Assembly (NCBI GenBank): GCA_017522255.1
Contig: JAFWZP010000077.1
Location: forward strand, 1 to 64,000
DNA from: Bacteroidales bacterium
GTDB taxonomy: Bacteria > Bacteroidota > Bacteroidia > Bacteroidales > P3
DNA: 64,000 bases
Direction: 5' to 3'
The position numbers and the translations under genes are program-made. This document shows, in pieces, positions 28,001 through 35,675 of the stretch. How positions within the stretch are numbered: the stretch's first letter is position 1; each line of letters begins with the position of its first letter. The notes beneath the pieces are model-generated. The model did not search any database, was not told the DNA's origin, and saw only the letters and a list, made by a program, of their open reading frames with translations.

Positions 28001-28118
28001 ATGAACGATTTACTCTCATCGCTCCACATTGTTTACCCGCAAGTGTTGTGGGGTAAACCATAGCCTCAAAATCATTTATGTTTGAGGTTCTCCTAATTTT
28101 TGTAATTATTTTTGCCAT
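25005..28118 (-). CDS. BT4734-type primase/helicase (VirE/DUF3987-like)
   Basis: 1037 residues, a multidomain replication-type protein. About 1-170 includes an OB-like segment (GTLITVATEDGTVIKGGAWK). About 215-430 is a BT4734-like N-terminal domain with primase-like features (GLVFLDVDNIE, LLWNLSPSRKGFHLVFTPF). From about 480 on comes an ATPase domain with Walker A APTGTGKST near residue 650, followed by a possible sensor (VVIGNGTAAK, MYVECSEVGL). The C-terminal 170 residues are helical and basic. Proteins of this kind pair with HU-HIG genes across Bacteroidales and are often on mobile or prophage-like DNA. Here repeats lie on both sides, yet the neighbours are ordinary core genes. A role in priming or unwinding DNA is inferred from domains only. 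Confidence 0.85.
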   Translation of the reverse strand: MAKIITKIRRTSNINDFEAMVYPTTLAGKQCGAMRVNRSLVEVIDENKMYRISFNNSIVGYNNVATITDIEQVEDQTTVNYNLFKVSGTVSDIKETTKGTLITVATEDGTVIKGGAWKNIWGDNSINKGDKVEFFGEVAVFDSSEYVRYNFKPFQETAKQAVKNLINQKNSVSTTTTGTTQTFATTATANVSAAEQEVKKAQPEMQKLTEQLIAKGWAAKGTPKTPCTAMGFQPTVKSTDNCVNIIDIRGFEAILKSDALQQVSKKLFSLKKGIDAEYKSCKEQLPAFVPMGQVNSKQRTDETCSSNGLVFLDVDNIEFALCEKILSYIKENEEINSKVLLWNLSPSRKGFHLVFTPFSDVAATIVANQEHICTLINSALGCEIKADGSCTQFSRASFLTSEYYLGGAVAVLSADNPTVLPQIETGVVYKPAAKEMVIKRTKTADGLPFEAGEYPDIDDVSVYIDVEDFQTLKYYAYENEYVETKRHDWWKKLGIRFRSKNYTQTLAEPIFDYAMEYVQFLPEYKYTVDDPINSNEAYDAFMWAFTKENWANPATPATEIADEDLPLALRPSTTVDDFVYRFAEYEDDMPRLFVDNSTTYFIEKKNLNALPIQIMSTAGLLSAYTSGVKHKDYTERVYKNALQIIPVAPTGTGKSTCTENFAEGFGKTMFEEFAFYKTYEEKNDETTNSCVVIGNGTAAKAKKEMFRANKNNFETPVMYVECSEVGLFRKQQQSQHGGLDFEIIKNGYDGDKYECGTAGKDGVSGFIRNLYLSLNISATVSAIRTHTPTEALNDGAANRMCFCFFKKDYYPNPITGHKQKIKTKAQTYNSEAIAQYVDWARRQQGLLDFAEIFGDAGDENNTIYEYFDIHCTKGYEYLKDLTERNYVSAMRVVREYYLMDLYEKGYNLIEHEGKTKVIKDNIITDLPKAEPWMISLVKLCYEYFVYGVNKIFGKKAAYLYAKHNDIDNDIDSGSKQKKMMYKNIYEALPQNFSREQLVDVVITNFGKTKKTVENIVTNWNKNQVWKFDDATKLFSKI

Positions 28119-28225
28119 AAATTATTATTTAGTTTAACCATTATTTTGTGCTCTGAGCAATCGTTGTTGCTCTTTTTTACAAAGTCAATTCGAGCTGCAT
28201 TGGCTTCTGTTTTCAATTTTGCCAT
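28106..28225 (-). CDS. possible 39-residue leader ORF overlapping the primase start
   Basis: Frame MAKLKTEANAARIDFVKKSN then NDCSEHKIMVKLNNNLWQK, ending TAA inside the primase ATG region (13-base overlap, different frame). It is basic and soluble, with codon use like its neighbours. The overlap suggests coupling with the primase/helicase gene. No homologue is known to me; a chance ORF remains possible. Confidence 0.4.
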   Translation of the reverse strand: MAKLKTEANAARIDFVKKSNNDCSEHKIMVKLNNNLWQK

Positions 28226-28265
28226 TATATTTTATTTATTAATAATTTAATTATTATATTTATAA

Positions 28266-28339
28266 ATATCAAGAAAAATATATTTTTTCCGGAAAATGTA
28301 TATTTTTTTTTAAGAAAATGGATATATTTTCCTTGATAT
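28266..28339. repeat. 18-bp inverted repeat flanking a central palindrome
   Basis: atatcaagaaaaatatat (28266-28283) and atatattttccttgatat (28322-28339) pair with one mismatch. Between them lies the palindrome ttttccggaaaa (28285-28296). It lies 40-115 bases upstream of the small leader ORF and could be an operator or the binding site of the HU-like or primase protein. Confidence 0.75.
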
Positions 28340-28761
28340 TGGATTTTCTTTGATAATTATTTTTTTTTTTAGTTTATAATTGGATTGTTCTTTATTTGTA
28401 GTTGGTTTAACTACCTTTTTTGTGTGTTGTTTACAACATGTTTTTTTTTAAAACTTGCCGGCCCCAATGTGCCCGGGTGTGTTTTTGCACAAGATGTCAA
28501 AGAACTCTTTTATATAATAACCGTTTTTTTATCTTTTTTTCCACAAAATTGTGAATTTTTTTTTAAACTCTTCGTAATGTCCCTCTATACCCTTTCCCTA
28601 CCATCCCTATCTCCCTACCTCCCTACCTTCTGTTTTCTTTTATATTATTATATATATATATTATATAATATGATATCGATATTTATGTATGGAAAAAGAG
28701 TGTGTACACTGTTTGGGGTGTGGTGTTATGTTTTGGGGTGTAATGGTGTGTACAAAAAAAA

Positions 28762-28792
28762 CACCCTCTATATGTTGCTTGTATAGAGGGTG
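28762..28792 (-). terminator. terminator for the nadC-rlmL operon
   Basis: caccctctata and tatagagggtg pair over 11 bases. On the minus strand the hairpin is followed by tttttttt. Confidence 0.88.
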
Positions 28793-28819
28793 GTGAAATG
28801 TAAATTTATAGTTGTTGCG

Positions 28820-30031
28820 TTAGTTGTTTTGGTATTTTGCTTTTTTAGAGCCGTCGTATAGGTCAAACTTTAAGAAACGGCATTCCAAAGCACCATTGTA
28901 TAGTTGTATTTTGCGTGATGGTCTTAAACCAATGTTTTTCATAGCTCTGAAGTCGGATGTTATCAGCCAGGCTGTTTTTCCTTCGCCTAAGTTTTTAAAG
29001 CGGTCGCCTATGGTGCTGTATAGTTTGTTCAGGTTGTCTATTGTTATACGTTCGCCGTATGGCGGATTGGTTATAATCATACAGTTGCCTTCGGGAGCTT
29101 GTTGTGTTTCAAACGATTCGTTGAACAACATAACGTCGTGGTGCAGCTTGGCAAAACGTAGGTTCTTTTCGGCTTGTTCCAATACTTTTATGTCTATATC
29201 GCCACCCCATATCTCGTATTCAAAATCTCGTATGCCACGGTCGGCACGTTCTCTTACACTTTTCCATTCGCTGTTGTTGAACTCTTTCCACTTCATAAAG
29301 CCAAACTTTTTGCGGTAGTATTGTGGTGGAATATTGTTTGCAAACATAGCAGCTTCTATCAGTATTGTTCCCGAACCGCACATAGGGTCAAAGAAGTGGC
29401 TGTCGGCTTTCCAGCCGCTAAGCTGTATAAGTCCTGCTGCCAACACCTCGTTGATGGGGGCGATGCCCACAGCTTGTCGGTAGCCACGTTTGTGCAACGA
29501 CTCACCGGAGCTATTCATAAGCAGCGTTACTTTGTTGTCGTATATATGTATGTTGAATTTATAATCGGCGTTTTCGGTATCTATGGTTGGGCGACGACCA
29601 AACAGTCTTTTAAAGCGGTCCACTATAGCGTCTTTGGTTTTTAGTGCAGCATAATACGAGTGGGTGAAAATCTTGCTGTTGGCAGCCGATTCAAAAAAGA
29701 ATGTGCTGTCTACGTCTATTATCTGTTCCCATTTTATGTTGTAAACGTTGTCGTATAGTTCTTGATTGTTGTTGGCTTCAAATTCGGCAAAAGGTCTGAG
29801 TATTGCCAAAGCAGTTCGGCAGCAGTAATTGGCTTTGTATAGGGTTTCCATTGTTCCGGTAAAAGCCACAGCACGACTGATTGGTTGCACATCTTCGGCT
29901 CCCAATGCTCTAAGTTCGTCAGCCAAAATCTCTTCCAAACCAAACATTGTTTTGGCTATCATCTTAAACGACTTGTCCGACGATGGTTTGTTTTCTTTTT
30001 GTGTTCCTTTATTTGATTTTATTATAATCAT
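28820..30031 (-). CDS. rlmL: THUMP-domain rRNA guanine-N2 methyltransferase (RlmL-like)
   Basis: 403 residues. The N-terminal THUMP domain (about 25-175) binds RNA. The SAM-dependent methylase domain has FFDPMCGSGTILIEAA (motif I), GGDIDIKVLEQAEKN (motif II) and the catalytic TNPPYGERI (motif IV, about residue 312). It matches the N-terminal half of E. coli RlmL, which methylates 23S rRNA G2445; the RlmK half is absent, as in other Bacteroidota. Exact target inferred. It is the last gene of a minus-strand operon. An in-frame ATG at codon 24 (MIAKTMFGLEE) is an alternative start. Confidence 0.88.
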   Translation of the reverse strand: MIIIKSNKGTQKENKPSSDKSFKMIAKTMFGLEEILADELRALGAEDVQPISRAVAFTGTMETLYKANYCCRTALAILRPFAEFEANNNQELYDNVYNIKWEQIIDVDSTFFFESAANSKIFTHSYYAALKTKDAIVDRFKRLFGRRPTIDTENADYKFNIHIYDNKVTLLMNSSGESLHKRGYRQAVGIAPINEVLAAGLIQLSGWKADSHFFDPMCGSGTILIEAAMFANNIPPQYYRKKFGFMKWKEFNNSEWKSVRERADRGIRDFEYEIWGGDIDIKVLEQAEKNLRFAKLHHDVMLFNESFETQQAPEGNCMIITNPPYGERITIDNLNKLYSTIGDRFKNLGEGKTAWLITSDFRAMKNIGLRPSRKIQLYNGALECRFLKFDLYDGSKKAKYQNN

Positions 30032-30059
30032 TGTGCACTTGTTTGTTATGGTGTATGTA

Positions 30060-30443
30060 TTATTTTATTTTGCTCATAAATTTTTCGCTCTCCACTATGT
30101 ATCTTACGTGAGTGGCTTCGCCAATCTGAGCCACTTCGTCGTAGGCTTTTATCTCGAAGTATAGTCGTTTGCCATCAACCTTTGTAAGAGTGGATTGGCA
30201 GCGTACTTGCATATTCATGGGAGTGGCTTTAATATGTTTTACATTTATTTCTATGCCCACAGTGGTATATCCTTCGGGCAAAAAGTTGCCTACACTTAGG
30301 TGAGCGGTTTGTTCCATAAAGGCTACCATTGCGGGAGTGGCAAACACCGGTAGCAGTCCCGAACCATGGTTGGCAGCCGAATCGCGTTCACCAACGGTCT
30401 TGGTTAATGTATTTTCTATTCCTTCTTTGATATTTATTTCCAT
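30060..30443 (-). CDS. hotdog-fold thioesterase (FlK-like)
   Basis: 127 residues, a single hotdog domain: GSGLLPVFATPAMVAFMEQT is the helix-containing core, with Glu and Thr as candidate catalytic residues, followed by YTTVGIEINVKHIKATP and AYDEVAQIGEATHVRYIV strands. It resembles the fluoroacetyl-CoA thioesterase group, in most cases a general acyl-CoA thioesterase. Cytosolic. Located between a YihY-type gene and the rlmL-like gene in one operon. Substrate unknown. Confidence 0.85.
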   Translation of the reverse strand: MEINIKEGIENTLTKTVGERDSAANHGSGLLPVFATPAMVAFMEQTAHLSVGNFLPEGYTTVGIEINVKHIKATPMNMQVRCQSTLTKVDGKRLYFEIKAYDEVAQIGEATHVRYIVESEKFMSKIK

Positions 30444-30473
30444 AATAAGTATGATGTATGTTTTTGTTTTGTA

Positions 30474-31454
30474 TTAATATTTATCTTCTTTCGTTAAAAG
30501 GTTTTGGTGTATTTTGCTGTTGGCTATGCTGATGTTCAGTTCGTATCCTATCAGTAGTATGCAAGCCGAGAGGTATATCCACAGCATAAAAATAATAAGA
30601 GTACCTATAGAGCCATACAAGGCGTTGTATTTCGAAAAGTTGCTGATATAGAAGTTGAAACCACCTGTTGCCAAGAAAAACAGTATGGTGGATAGTGTGG
30701 AGCCTGCCGAAACAAATCCCAAGCGTTGTTTCTTTACCGGTGCTATGTAGTATATGCTCGAAATCAATGCCATAGTAAGACCCACCGATATTATCCATCG
30801 TCCAACGTTGAGGGCATAGTACCAAAAGTTTTTGGTAAGCCAGCCCATATCGGTGAAATAGAGCATAAGTTTTTTGTAGCCAAGCATTATCGACAGCACA
30901 AAGGTGATAAGGAAATAGAGTATTATCACCAAGTATAGACATATAAGTTTTCGCCTTACAAAACTACGGCTTTCGATGGTGTTTGACGATTGGTTAAAGG
31001 CTTGAATGATAGAGTCCATGCCATTTACCGACACAAACAACGTGGCCAAAAAACCTACCGATAGCAATGTGTTGTGCTTGTGGCTGAACACCTCGTTGAT
31101 GGTTTGTATTACAGGGGAATATATGTTTGTTGGCAATATTTCTTGCAGATTGGTGTATAATTCGTCGAGTATGCCTTGCACCGGAAAATAGGGTAGAAGG
31201 GTGAACATAAACAGCAACATAGGAAACAAAGCCATAAAGAAAGAGAAACTCAAAGCCTTGGCTCTGTTGGTTATAGAGCCACGCATAAGACTTTTGATGA
31301 AGAATTTGAGCACATCGAACAATGGCACACCCTGAAATCCCGGCAGTACCAGCTTACGAATGTAGTGCAAAAACGTGCGTATGGGTCGCCAATAAAGACC
31401 CTTGCGAACGTAGGTGCGATACAATTGCTCTATGTTTATATTCTTCAGTTTCAC
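30474..31454 (-). CDS. YihY/BrkB-family inner-membrane protein
   Basis: 326 residues with six predicted membrane helices (for example ALSFSFFMALFPMLLFMFTL, NTLLSVGFLATLFVSVNGM, LICLYLVIILYFLITFVLSI, NVGRWIISVGLTMALISSIY, STILFFLATGGFNFYIS, TLIIFMLWIYLSACILLIGY). The family's hallmarks include the early RAKALSFSFFMALFP helix and the late WIYLSACILLIGYELN helix. Once called ribonuclease BN in error; its true function is unknown. It is 11 bases downstream of nadC. Confidence 0.9.
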   Translation of the reverse strand: MKLKNINIEQLYRTYVRKGLYWRPIRTFLHYIRKLVLPGFQGVPLFDVLKFFIKSLMRGSITNRAKALSFSFFMALFPMLLFMFTLLPYFPVQGILDELYTNLQEILPTNIYSPVIQTINEVFSHKHNTLLSVGFLATLFVSVNGMDSIIQAFNQSSNTIESRSFVRRKLICLYLVIILYFLITFVLSIMLGYKKLMLYFTDMGWLTKNFWYYALNVGRWIISVGLTMALISSIYYIAPVKKQRLGFVSAGSTLSTILFFLATGGFNFYISNFSKYNALYGSIGTLIIFMLWIYLSACILLIGYELNISIANSKIHQNLLTKEDKY

Positions 31455-31465
31455 TTATATGCTGA

Positions 31466-32314
31466 TTAATTGTAGCTTAGCAAACTTATATCCAAACTTT
31501 TGATGTGGTGAGTAAGAGCACCTACCGAAATAAAGTCAACACCTGTTTGAGCAAAACTGCGTAAGGTATCCTGAGTGATGCCACCCGAAGCCTCGGTTTC
31601 GTATTTTCCACCAATGCGTTCTACGGCTTGTTTTAATAGTTCGGGAGTAAAGTTGTCGAGCATTATTCTGTGCACTCCGCCCACAGTCATTACCTCTTCC
31701 AGCTCGTCCATATTTCTAACTTCTATTTCTATTTTTAGGTCTTTTCCTTTTGCTTTGAGGTATTCGTGGGTGCGTTGTATGGCTTGAGGTATGCCGCCTG
31801 CAAAGTCTATATGGTTGTCTTTTAGCATTATCATATCGTATAGTCCTATACGGTGATTGGTTCCGCCACCTGTTTTAACGGCATATTTTTCGAGCAAACG
31901 CATGTTTGGAGTGGTTTTGCGGGTGTCGAGTAGGCGAGTGTGCAACCCTTCAAGCATACCCACCATATAGTTGGTTTGAGTGGCTATACCGCTAAGGCGT
32001 TGCATAAAGTTAAGGGCGGTACGTTCGGCTGTAAGTATCGAACCCGATGCACCTTCAACTATCATTATAAGGTCGCCTTTCTTTATTTTGTCGCCATCTT
32101 TTAATAGGGTGGTTACTTGTGTGTTGGGGTCAACGAGTTCAAATACTCGTTTACCAACTTCTATGCCGCAAATAATGCCTTCGGCTTTTGCCACCATTTG
32201 TGCTTTGCCTTGATAGTCGGAGGGTATGCACGCCAAGGTACTATGGTCGCCATCTCCAATATCTTCACGTAGAGCCGATAGTATCAACTCGTCCAAATTT
32301 GGTATTGTCATCAT
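31466..32314 (-). CDS. nadC: nicotinate-nucleotide pyrophosphorylase (quinolinate phosphoribosyltransferase)
   Basis: 282 residues. NadC converts quinolinate and PRPP to nicotinate mononucleotide in de novo NAD synthesis. Motifs: ALREDIGDGDHST, FMQRLSGIATQTNYMV, LLDTRKTTPNMRLLEKYAV, GGGTNHRIGLYDMIMLKDNH, and IMLDNF / EASGGI in the barrel. Two adjacent ATGs (32314 and 32311) are possible. The upstream 38-codon ORF ends on the ATGA overlap, which hints at coupled translation. The promoter box is 230 bases upstream, leaving a long leader. No NiaR site was recognised. Confidence 0.96.
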   Translation of the reverse strand: MMTIPNLDELILSALREDIGDGDHSTLACIPSDYQGKAQMVAKAEGIICGIEVGKRVFELVDPNTQVTTLLKDGDKIKKGDLIMIVEGASGSILTAERTALNFMQRLSGIATQTNYMVGMLEGLHTRLLDTRKTTPNMRLLEKYAVKTGGGTNHRIGLYDMIMLKDNHIDFAGGIPQAIQRTHEYLKAKGKDLKIEIEVRNMDELEEVMTVGGVHRIMLDNFTPELLKQAVERIGGKYETEASGGITQDTLRSFAQTGVDFISVGALTHHIKSLDISLLSYN

Positions 32315-32427
32315 TGTATAAATAAAGTATTAAGTGAAACAAATACGCAACAGAAAAAGACCCAAACAACGGTATTGTTGTTCACTATTGATGTTATTTT
32401 TTTGTTCTCCTTTTTCTGTTTGCTCAT
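32311..32427 (-). CDS. possible 38-residue membrane microprotein translationally coupled to nadC
   Basis: MSKQKKENKKITSIVNNNTV then VWVFFCCVFVSLNTLFIQ: a basic, soluble first half and one hydrophobic helix of about 14-16 residues, a common plan for bacterial microproteins. Its TGA overlaps the nadC ATG (ATGA), and it lies in the long leader between the promoter box at 32541 and nadC. It may be a real microprotein or an upstream ORF that controls nadC translation. No homologue is known to me. Confidence 0.45.
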   Translation of the reverse strand: MSKQKKENKKITSIVNNNTVVWVFFCCVFVSLNTLFIQ

Positions 32428-32540
32428 AAATAAATGTTTTTCCCTCGTGGTAGAGGAATGATAAAATGTATTCTAATTTGCTGCATCACTATGCGTTATA
32501 TGCCATAAAGACATAGAAAATATATATGCTTTATCGTGTG

Positions 32541-32548
32541 CAAAGGTA
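32541..32548 (-). promoter_or_regulatory. Bacteroidota -7 box of the nadC operon
   Basis: TACCTTTG on the minus strand, followed by about 110 bases before the 38-codon ORF and about 225 before nadC. An unusually long leader for this window. Confidence 0.6.
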
Positions 32549-32639
32549 ACAAATATTTTTGGTCTAACCAAGTGTTGTACAAAAAAATACGAAACTTTTT
32601 TTGTTGATGGTATTCTGCTGAGGGTAGCGTTGATTTTCC

Positions 32640-32730
32640 CTCGCGAGGAAATTTTCACAACCTCACGTAGTTTTTCAAACAACGTGGCGAGGAAATTTTT
32701 ACAACCTCGTGAGGAAAAATCCAACTTATA
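32640..32730. repeat. cgcgaggaaa-type inverted repeats
   Basis: Several alternating units (ctcgcgaggaaattttcaca, acctcacgtag, ggcgaggaaatttttacaac, ctcgtgaggaaa) form nested imperfect hairpins. The same unit family occurs at 13310-13410. It lies between divergent promoters and appears non-coding. Confidence 0.6.
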
Positions 32731-32844
32731 GTTATACTTTTATCTATTGATGTAATATCTTGCAACATAGATTGATGTGATTTTTTATATCTTTGCTAAA
32801 AAAATACCCGGCTTTGCTGTGCTTGGCGGTATATCATCAATTTG

Positions 32845-32884
32845 TTGACAATAGGGTTTTATTGCCGTGATACCCTATTGTCAA
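32845..32884. repeat. 13-bp perfect hairpin between divergent genes
   Basis: ttgacaatagggt (32845-32857) and accctattgtcaa (32872-32884) around 14 bases. No gene ends next to it, so it is not an obvious terminator. It may be an operator, insulator or small-RNA end. Confidence 0.75.
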
Positions 32885-32945
32885 TTTAGGGAGCTTGTTT
32901 TATTGTTTAAATGGTAAATAGTTTGGTCTATTTGAAAAAAAAATG

Positions 32946-32953
32946 TATCTTTG
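32946..32953 (+). promoter_or_regulatory. Bacteroidota -7 box (TATCTTTG)
   Basis: TATCTTTG about 67 bases before the ATG at 33020. Confidence 0.6.
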
Positions 32954-33019
32954 CAAGGTGTATTATATACTATGTATATATATAAATAAATGATAATTAA
33001 TAAAATAAAGGAATAACGC

Positions 33020-33556
33020 ATGAATATTACAAAAGTAGTATCGGCATTGATGCTGATAACATTCGCCTTAGGGGCTAACGCACAAACTATGGAAGGTAGC
33101 AAATTTACAACTCCCGATTACGAATTTACAACCCCCGAAAGTTGTAAGCCATACAATCATAACATAATGGAGTGTGTAAACTGGTTGGAAAATGTGTCGC
33201 CCAATATCTTTGAAGAAGAGCAGGCAAAAGCCAAAAAGTTTCTTGTGGATTGGGCTACGCTTAGCAATGATGTGTCGATAGTGATGGACGAAAAAATAGT
33301 TACTTTTATTAAATCCTCGCCCGATATGCTTACATACTACATTGGTGGTTGGGTAAAGAAAGCCTTGATAACCAAGAATAAAATGTTTAAAAGCGACTAT
33401 GCCTATGCAGGATTGCAAAGCGTGATGAACTACTACAAACGTTACAACAAATTGGTGAAAACCGATTACAATATTGAGCAGCTTATACAAAAAGAAACCG
33501 AAGGGGGATTGCTTATTCAACTACAAAAAGATATGATAAAATACGACTTTAAGTAA
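33020..33556 (+). CDS. small exported protein of unknown function
   Basis: 178 residues with a signal peptide (MNITKVVSALMLITFALGANAQ). The mature part is mostly helical (NIMECVNWLENVSPNIFEEE, LKVDWATLS-like LVDWATLSNDVSIVMDEK, YYIGGWVKKALITK, GLQSVMNYYKRYNKLVKTD). Family not recognised with certainty; likely periplasmic. Stands before an RsmI-like methylase gene 58 bases away. Confidence 0.8.
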   Translation: MNITKVVSALMLITFALGANAQTMEGSKFTTPDYEFTTPESCKPYNHNIMECVNWLENVSPNIFEEEQAKAKKFLVDWATLSNDVSIVMDEKIVTFIKSSPDMLTYYIGGWVKKALITKNKMFKSDYAYAGLQSVMNYYKRYNKLVKTDYNIEQLIQKETEGGLLIQLQKDMIKYDFK

Positions 33557-33614
33557 TAAGTTGTATGTTTTTGAAATATAGAAGATAGTCTATAAAGTAA
33601 TATCGTTTAATAAA

Positions 33615-34358
33615 ATGGAAATGGACATAGAAAGCCAATCGAAAGAAAACATCACCCGTGGCAAGTTGATATTGTTTCCTGTAGGTATAGGCAACGATAA
33701 CCTTGCAACCTCGTTGCCTGCATATAACAGCGAACTATTGAATACTTGCAACACTTTTATAGTGGAGGAGTTGCGTACAGCACGTAGGTTTTTGAAAAAG
33801 GCAGGCTATGTGCATTCCATCGACGATACTGAGTTTTATCTTCTCAACGAGCATACGCAAGAAGTGGATATTGCCAACTATTTAGATGCCATAGACAAAG
33901 GCGGTAATATAGGGTTGCTGTCAGAAGCCGGACTTCCCTGCATAGCCGACCCCGGTAGCAAGATAGTGATGATAGCACACCGAAAGAATATTGATATTGT
34001 GCCACTTGTGGGACCATCGTCGCTTATGATGGCGTTGATGGCATCGGGTTTTAATGGGCAGAATTTCAGCTTTGTGGGATATCTGCCTATCGATAAAAAC
34101 GAACGAATTAAGGCTATCAAAAAGATGGAGGAACGTGTGTTTAAAGATAATCAGACACAGATATTTATAGAGGCACCATATCGCAACAATCAGTTGTTGC
34201 AAACATTGGCGGATACTTGTTCGGCAAACACCTTGGTGTGTGTGGCTTGTGATATTAGTTTAAACACTCAGTATATCAAAACTATGTCTGCCAAAAAGTG
34301 GAAATCGTGTAAAGAAAACTTCCATAAGCGAAACACAGTGTTTTTGATTTATAAATAG
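33615..34358 (+). CDS. RsmI-like SAM-dependent methyltransferase
   Basis: 247 residues of the tetrapyrrole-methylase fold. Landmarks: KLILFPVGIGNDNLATSLP (RsmI would have a GTPIGN motif here), GLLSEAGLPCIADPGSKIV (SAM-binding), VPLVGPSSLMMALMASGFNG and FSFVGYLPIDKNER. RsmI makes the 2'-O-methyl at C1402 of 16S rRNA. The N-terminal motif is altered and the protein is shorter than canonical RsmI, so it is the Bacteroidota paralogue, and its target may differ. Confidence 0.85.
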   Translation: MEMDIESQSKENITRGKLILFPVGIGNDNLATSLPAYNSELLNTCNTFIVEELRTARRFLKKAGYVHSIDDTEFYLLNEHTQEVDIANYLDAIDKGGNIGLLSEAGLPCIADPGSKIVMIAHRKNIDIVPLVGPSSLMMALMASGFNGQNFSFVGYLPIDKNERIKAIKKMEERVFKDNQTQIFIEAPYRNNQLLQTLADTCSANTLVCVACDISLNTQYIKTMSAKKWKSCKENFHKRNTVFLIYK

Positions 34359-34414
34359 AATGAAGGTATATTATAGAACTTTTAAAGACCATATGAGAAT
34401 AATATATACATATA

Positions 34415-34849
34415 ATGCTAAATATGAAAAAAACTAAATATGTTAAGAGTGTATTATTTGTCCTATTCATTTTTAACGCCTTTATTTGCAAGTCTCAAAA
34501 AGAGGAATTTTCTTCTTTTTTGAAGACGTTTTCTGTTGATTCTGTCTTTCAAAAGAGCAGGATTAAGTTTCCTATACCAGTGGTTTCATGGGATTATGAT
34601 ACTGATGATGAAAAAACAATCTACTTGTCTTCGACAGATTATCGTTATTTTCCTGTCATTGATTTAAGTAATGCCAATTGCATAGATGATGGTTTTTACT
34701 TTTTTTATCCGAATATGGAAACGAATGTTCCTTTAACGGATATGGTGTTACAAATATCTGGAATAACAGATATGTATGTGAAATATTATTTCAAACTCAT
34801 TGATGATAAGTGGTATTTGGTGAAGTATTTTAACTATGATTTAGATTGA
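34415..34849 (+). CDS. exported DUF4348-like protein
   Basis: 144 residues with a hydrophobic signal peptide ending near FICKSQ. FSSFLKTFSVDSVFQKSRIK then FPIPVVSW matches the look of DUF4348, a small exported domain (probably NTF2-like) found in Bacteroidota, ending with YYFKLIDDKWYLVKYFNYD. Function unknown. The preferred start may be the internal ATG at 34424 (MKKTKYVKS). Its codon use is more AT-rich than the surrounding core genes, as in the next gene. Confidence 0.75.
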   Translation: MLNMKKTKYVKSVLFVLFIFNAFICKSQKEEFSSFLKTFSVDSVFQKSRIKFPIPVVSWDYDTDDEKTIYLSSTDYRYFPVIDLSNANCIDDGFYFFYPNMETNVPLTDMVLQISGITDMYVKYYFKLIDDKWYLVKYFNYDLD

Positions 34850-34876
34850 ATATGAAATTGATAAAACGAATGAAAT

Positions 34877-35422
34877 ATGGGAAAGGTTAGTCGTATAGTA
34901 TTTGTCTTTATCGCAGTTGTATTATTAATCTTTTATTACATTGTTGGAGGATTTCCTATTGTGATAGAAAATCCTGATTTACTAAATGATTATGAGAAAA
35001 GAATTATTTGTTCAGAAATTTCACTAGATAGCGTTGTTAACCCACTTATTGATCTTGATTTTTCGTTAGGGGATAATGTTGTCTTTATTGTTTGCGAATT
35101 TGGAGATTGTGAATATAATGCTTATCCTGAGGGGATTTCAAAGCGAAGAGTATTGTATTGTAAAAATAATGAGGTATTGCAAAAATTGAGAGATAATTTC
35201 AACTTGAGAGTAACAGGTTGTGATATCTCTACAGTAACTACCCGATTGTTATGTTATAAAGACAAAGAATTAGTCTATTGTGATAGTTTTAATATTGAAA
35301 CTCATTCTATGGGTGTACAATCTCCAATATTTGGCTATGCTGAATTTATGGATAAAAAGGAAATGGTGAATATTCTTGGATTGTTTAAACCTTATAAAGG
35401 AATGTTTTTGTATATGAAATAA
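34877..35422 (+). CDS. membrane-anchored protein of unknown function
   Basis: 181 residues. One N-terminal helix (IVFVFIAVVLLIFYYIVGG) anchors a periplasmic or extracellular domain of about 150 residues with six Cys, some of which may form disulfides (FIVCEFGDCEYNAYP, VLYCKNN, VTGCDIS). I do not recognise it. It is 27 bases after the DUF4348-like gene, so the two are likely co-transcribed; both are AT-rich and may be a recent arrival. Confidence 0.72.
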   Translation: MGKVSRIVFVFIAVVLLIFYYIVGGFPIVIENPDLLNDYEKRIICSEISLDSVVNPLIDLDFSLGDNVVFIVCEFGDCEYNAYPEGISKRRVLYCKNNEVLQKLRDNFNLRVTGCDISTVTTRLLCYKDKELVYCDSFNIETHSMGVQSPIFGYAEFMDKKEMVNILGLFKPYKGMFLYMK

Positions 35423-35580
35423 GATAGTTGAATGATATACTTCGAAATTATGTAATATAAAGATTTTATATATTGAGTAAATGTTTGAAAATTAATTTTG
35501 TAATTCATATCGATAGATAAAAGCAATTGATAAGTGTGGATATTTTTATTCCAAAAGACAGAAATAAATAGAAAAAATCG

Positions 35581-35588
35581 TAACTTTG
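35581..35588 (+). promoter_or_regulatory. Bacteroidota -7 box of dprA
   Basis: TAACTTTG about 88 bases before the dprA ATG at 35676. Confidence 0.6.
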
Positions 35589-35675
35589 CTAATTAATACG
35601 ATAGAGATTGTTGTATCTATATTCTTTGTAATATTTTATCAATAAGAAATTTGGATATATAGAAACTGTAGATAA

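Larger units (their letters stand above)
28226..28819. other. AT-rich control region upstream of the primase unit
   Basis: A very AT-rich, gene-free stretch with long T runs, an interrupted 18-bp inverted repeat (28266-28339) around a ttttccggaaaa palindrome, short pyrimidine-rich runs (near 28575-28630), and the rlmL terminator at its right end. No TAnnTTTG box was found for the primase unit, so its promoter may differ from the housekeeping type. Confidence 0.5.

Noticed and set aside
28385-28786. 133-codon ORF in the AT-rich gap upstream of the primase unit
   Set aside because: Composition follows T runs and pyrimidine tracts. It runs into the minus-strand terminator of the rlmL gene and has no recognisable domain.
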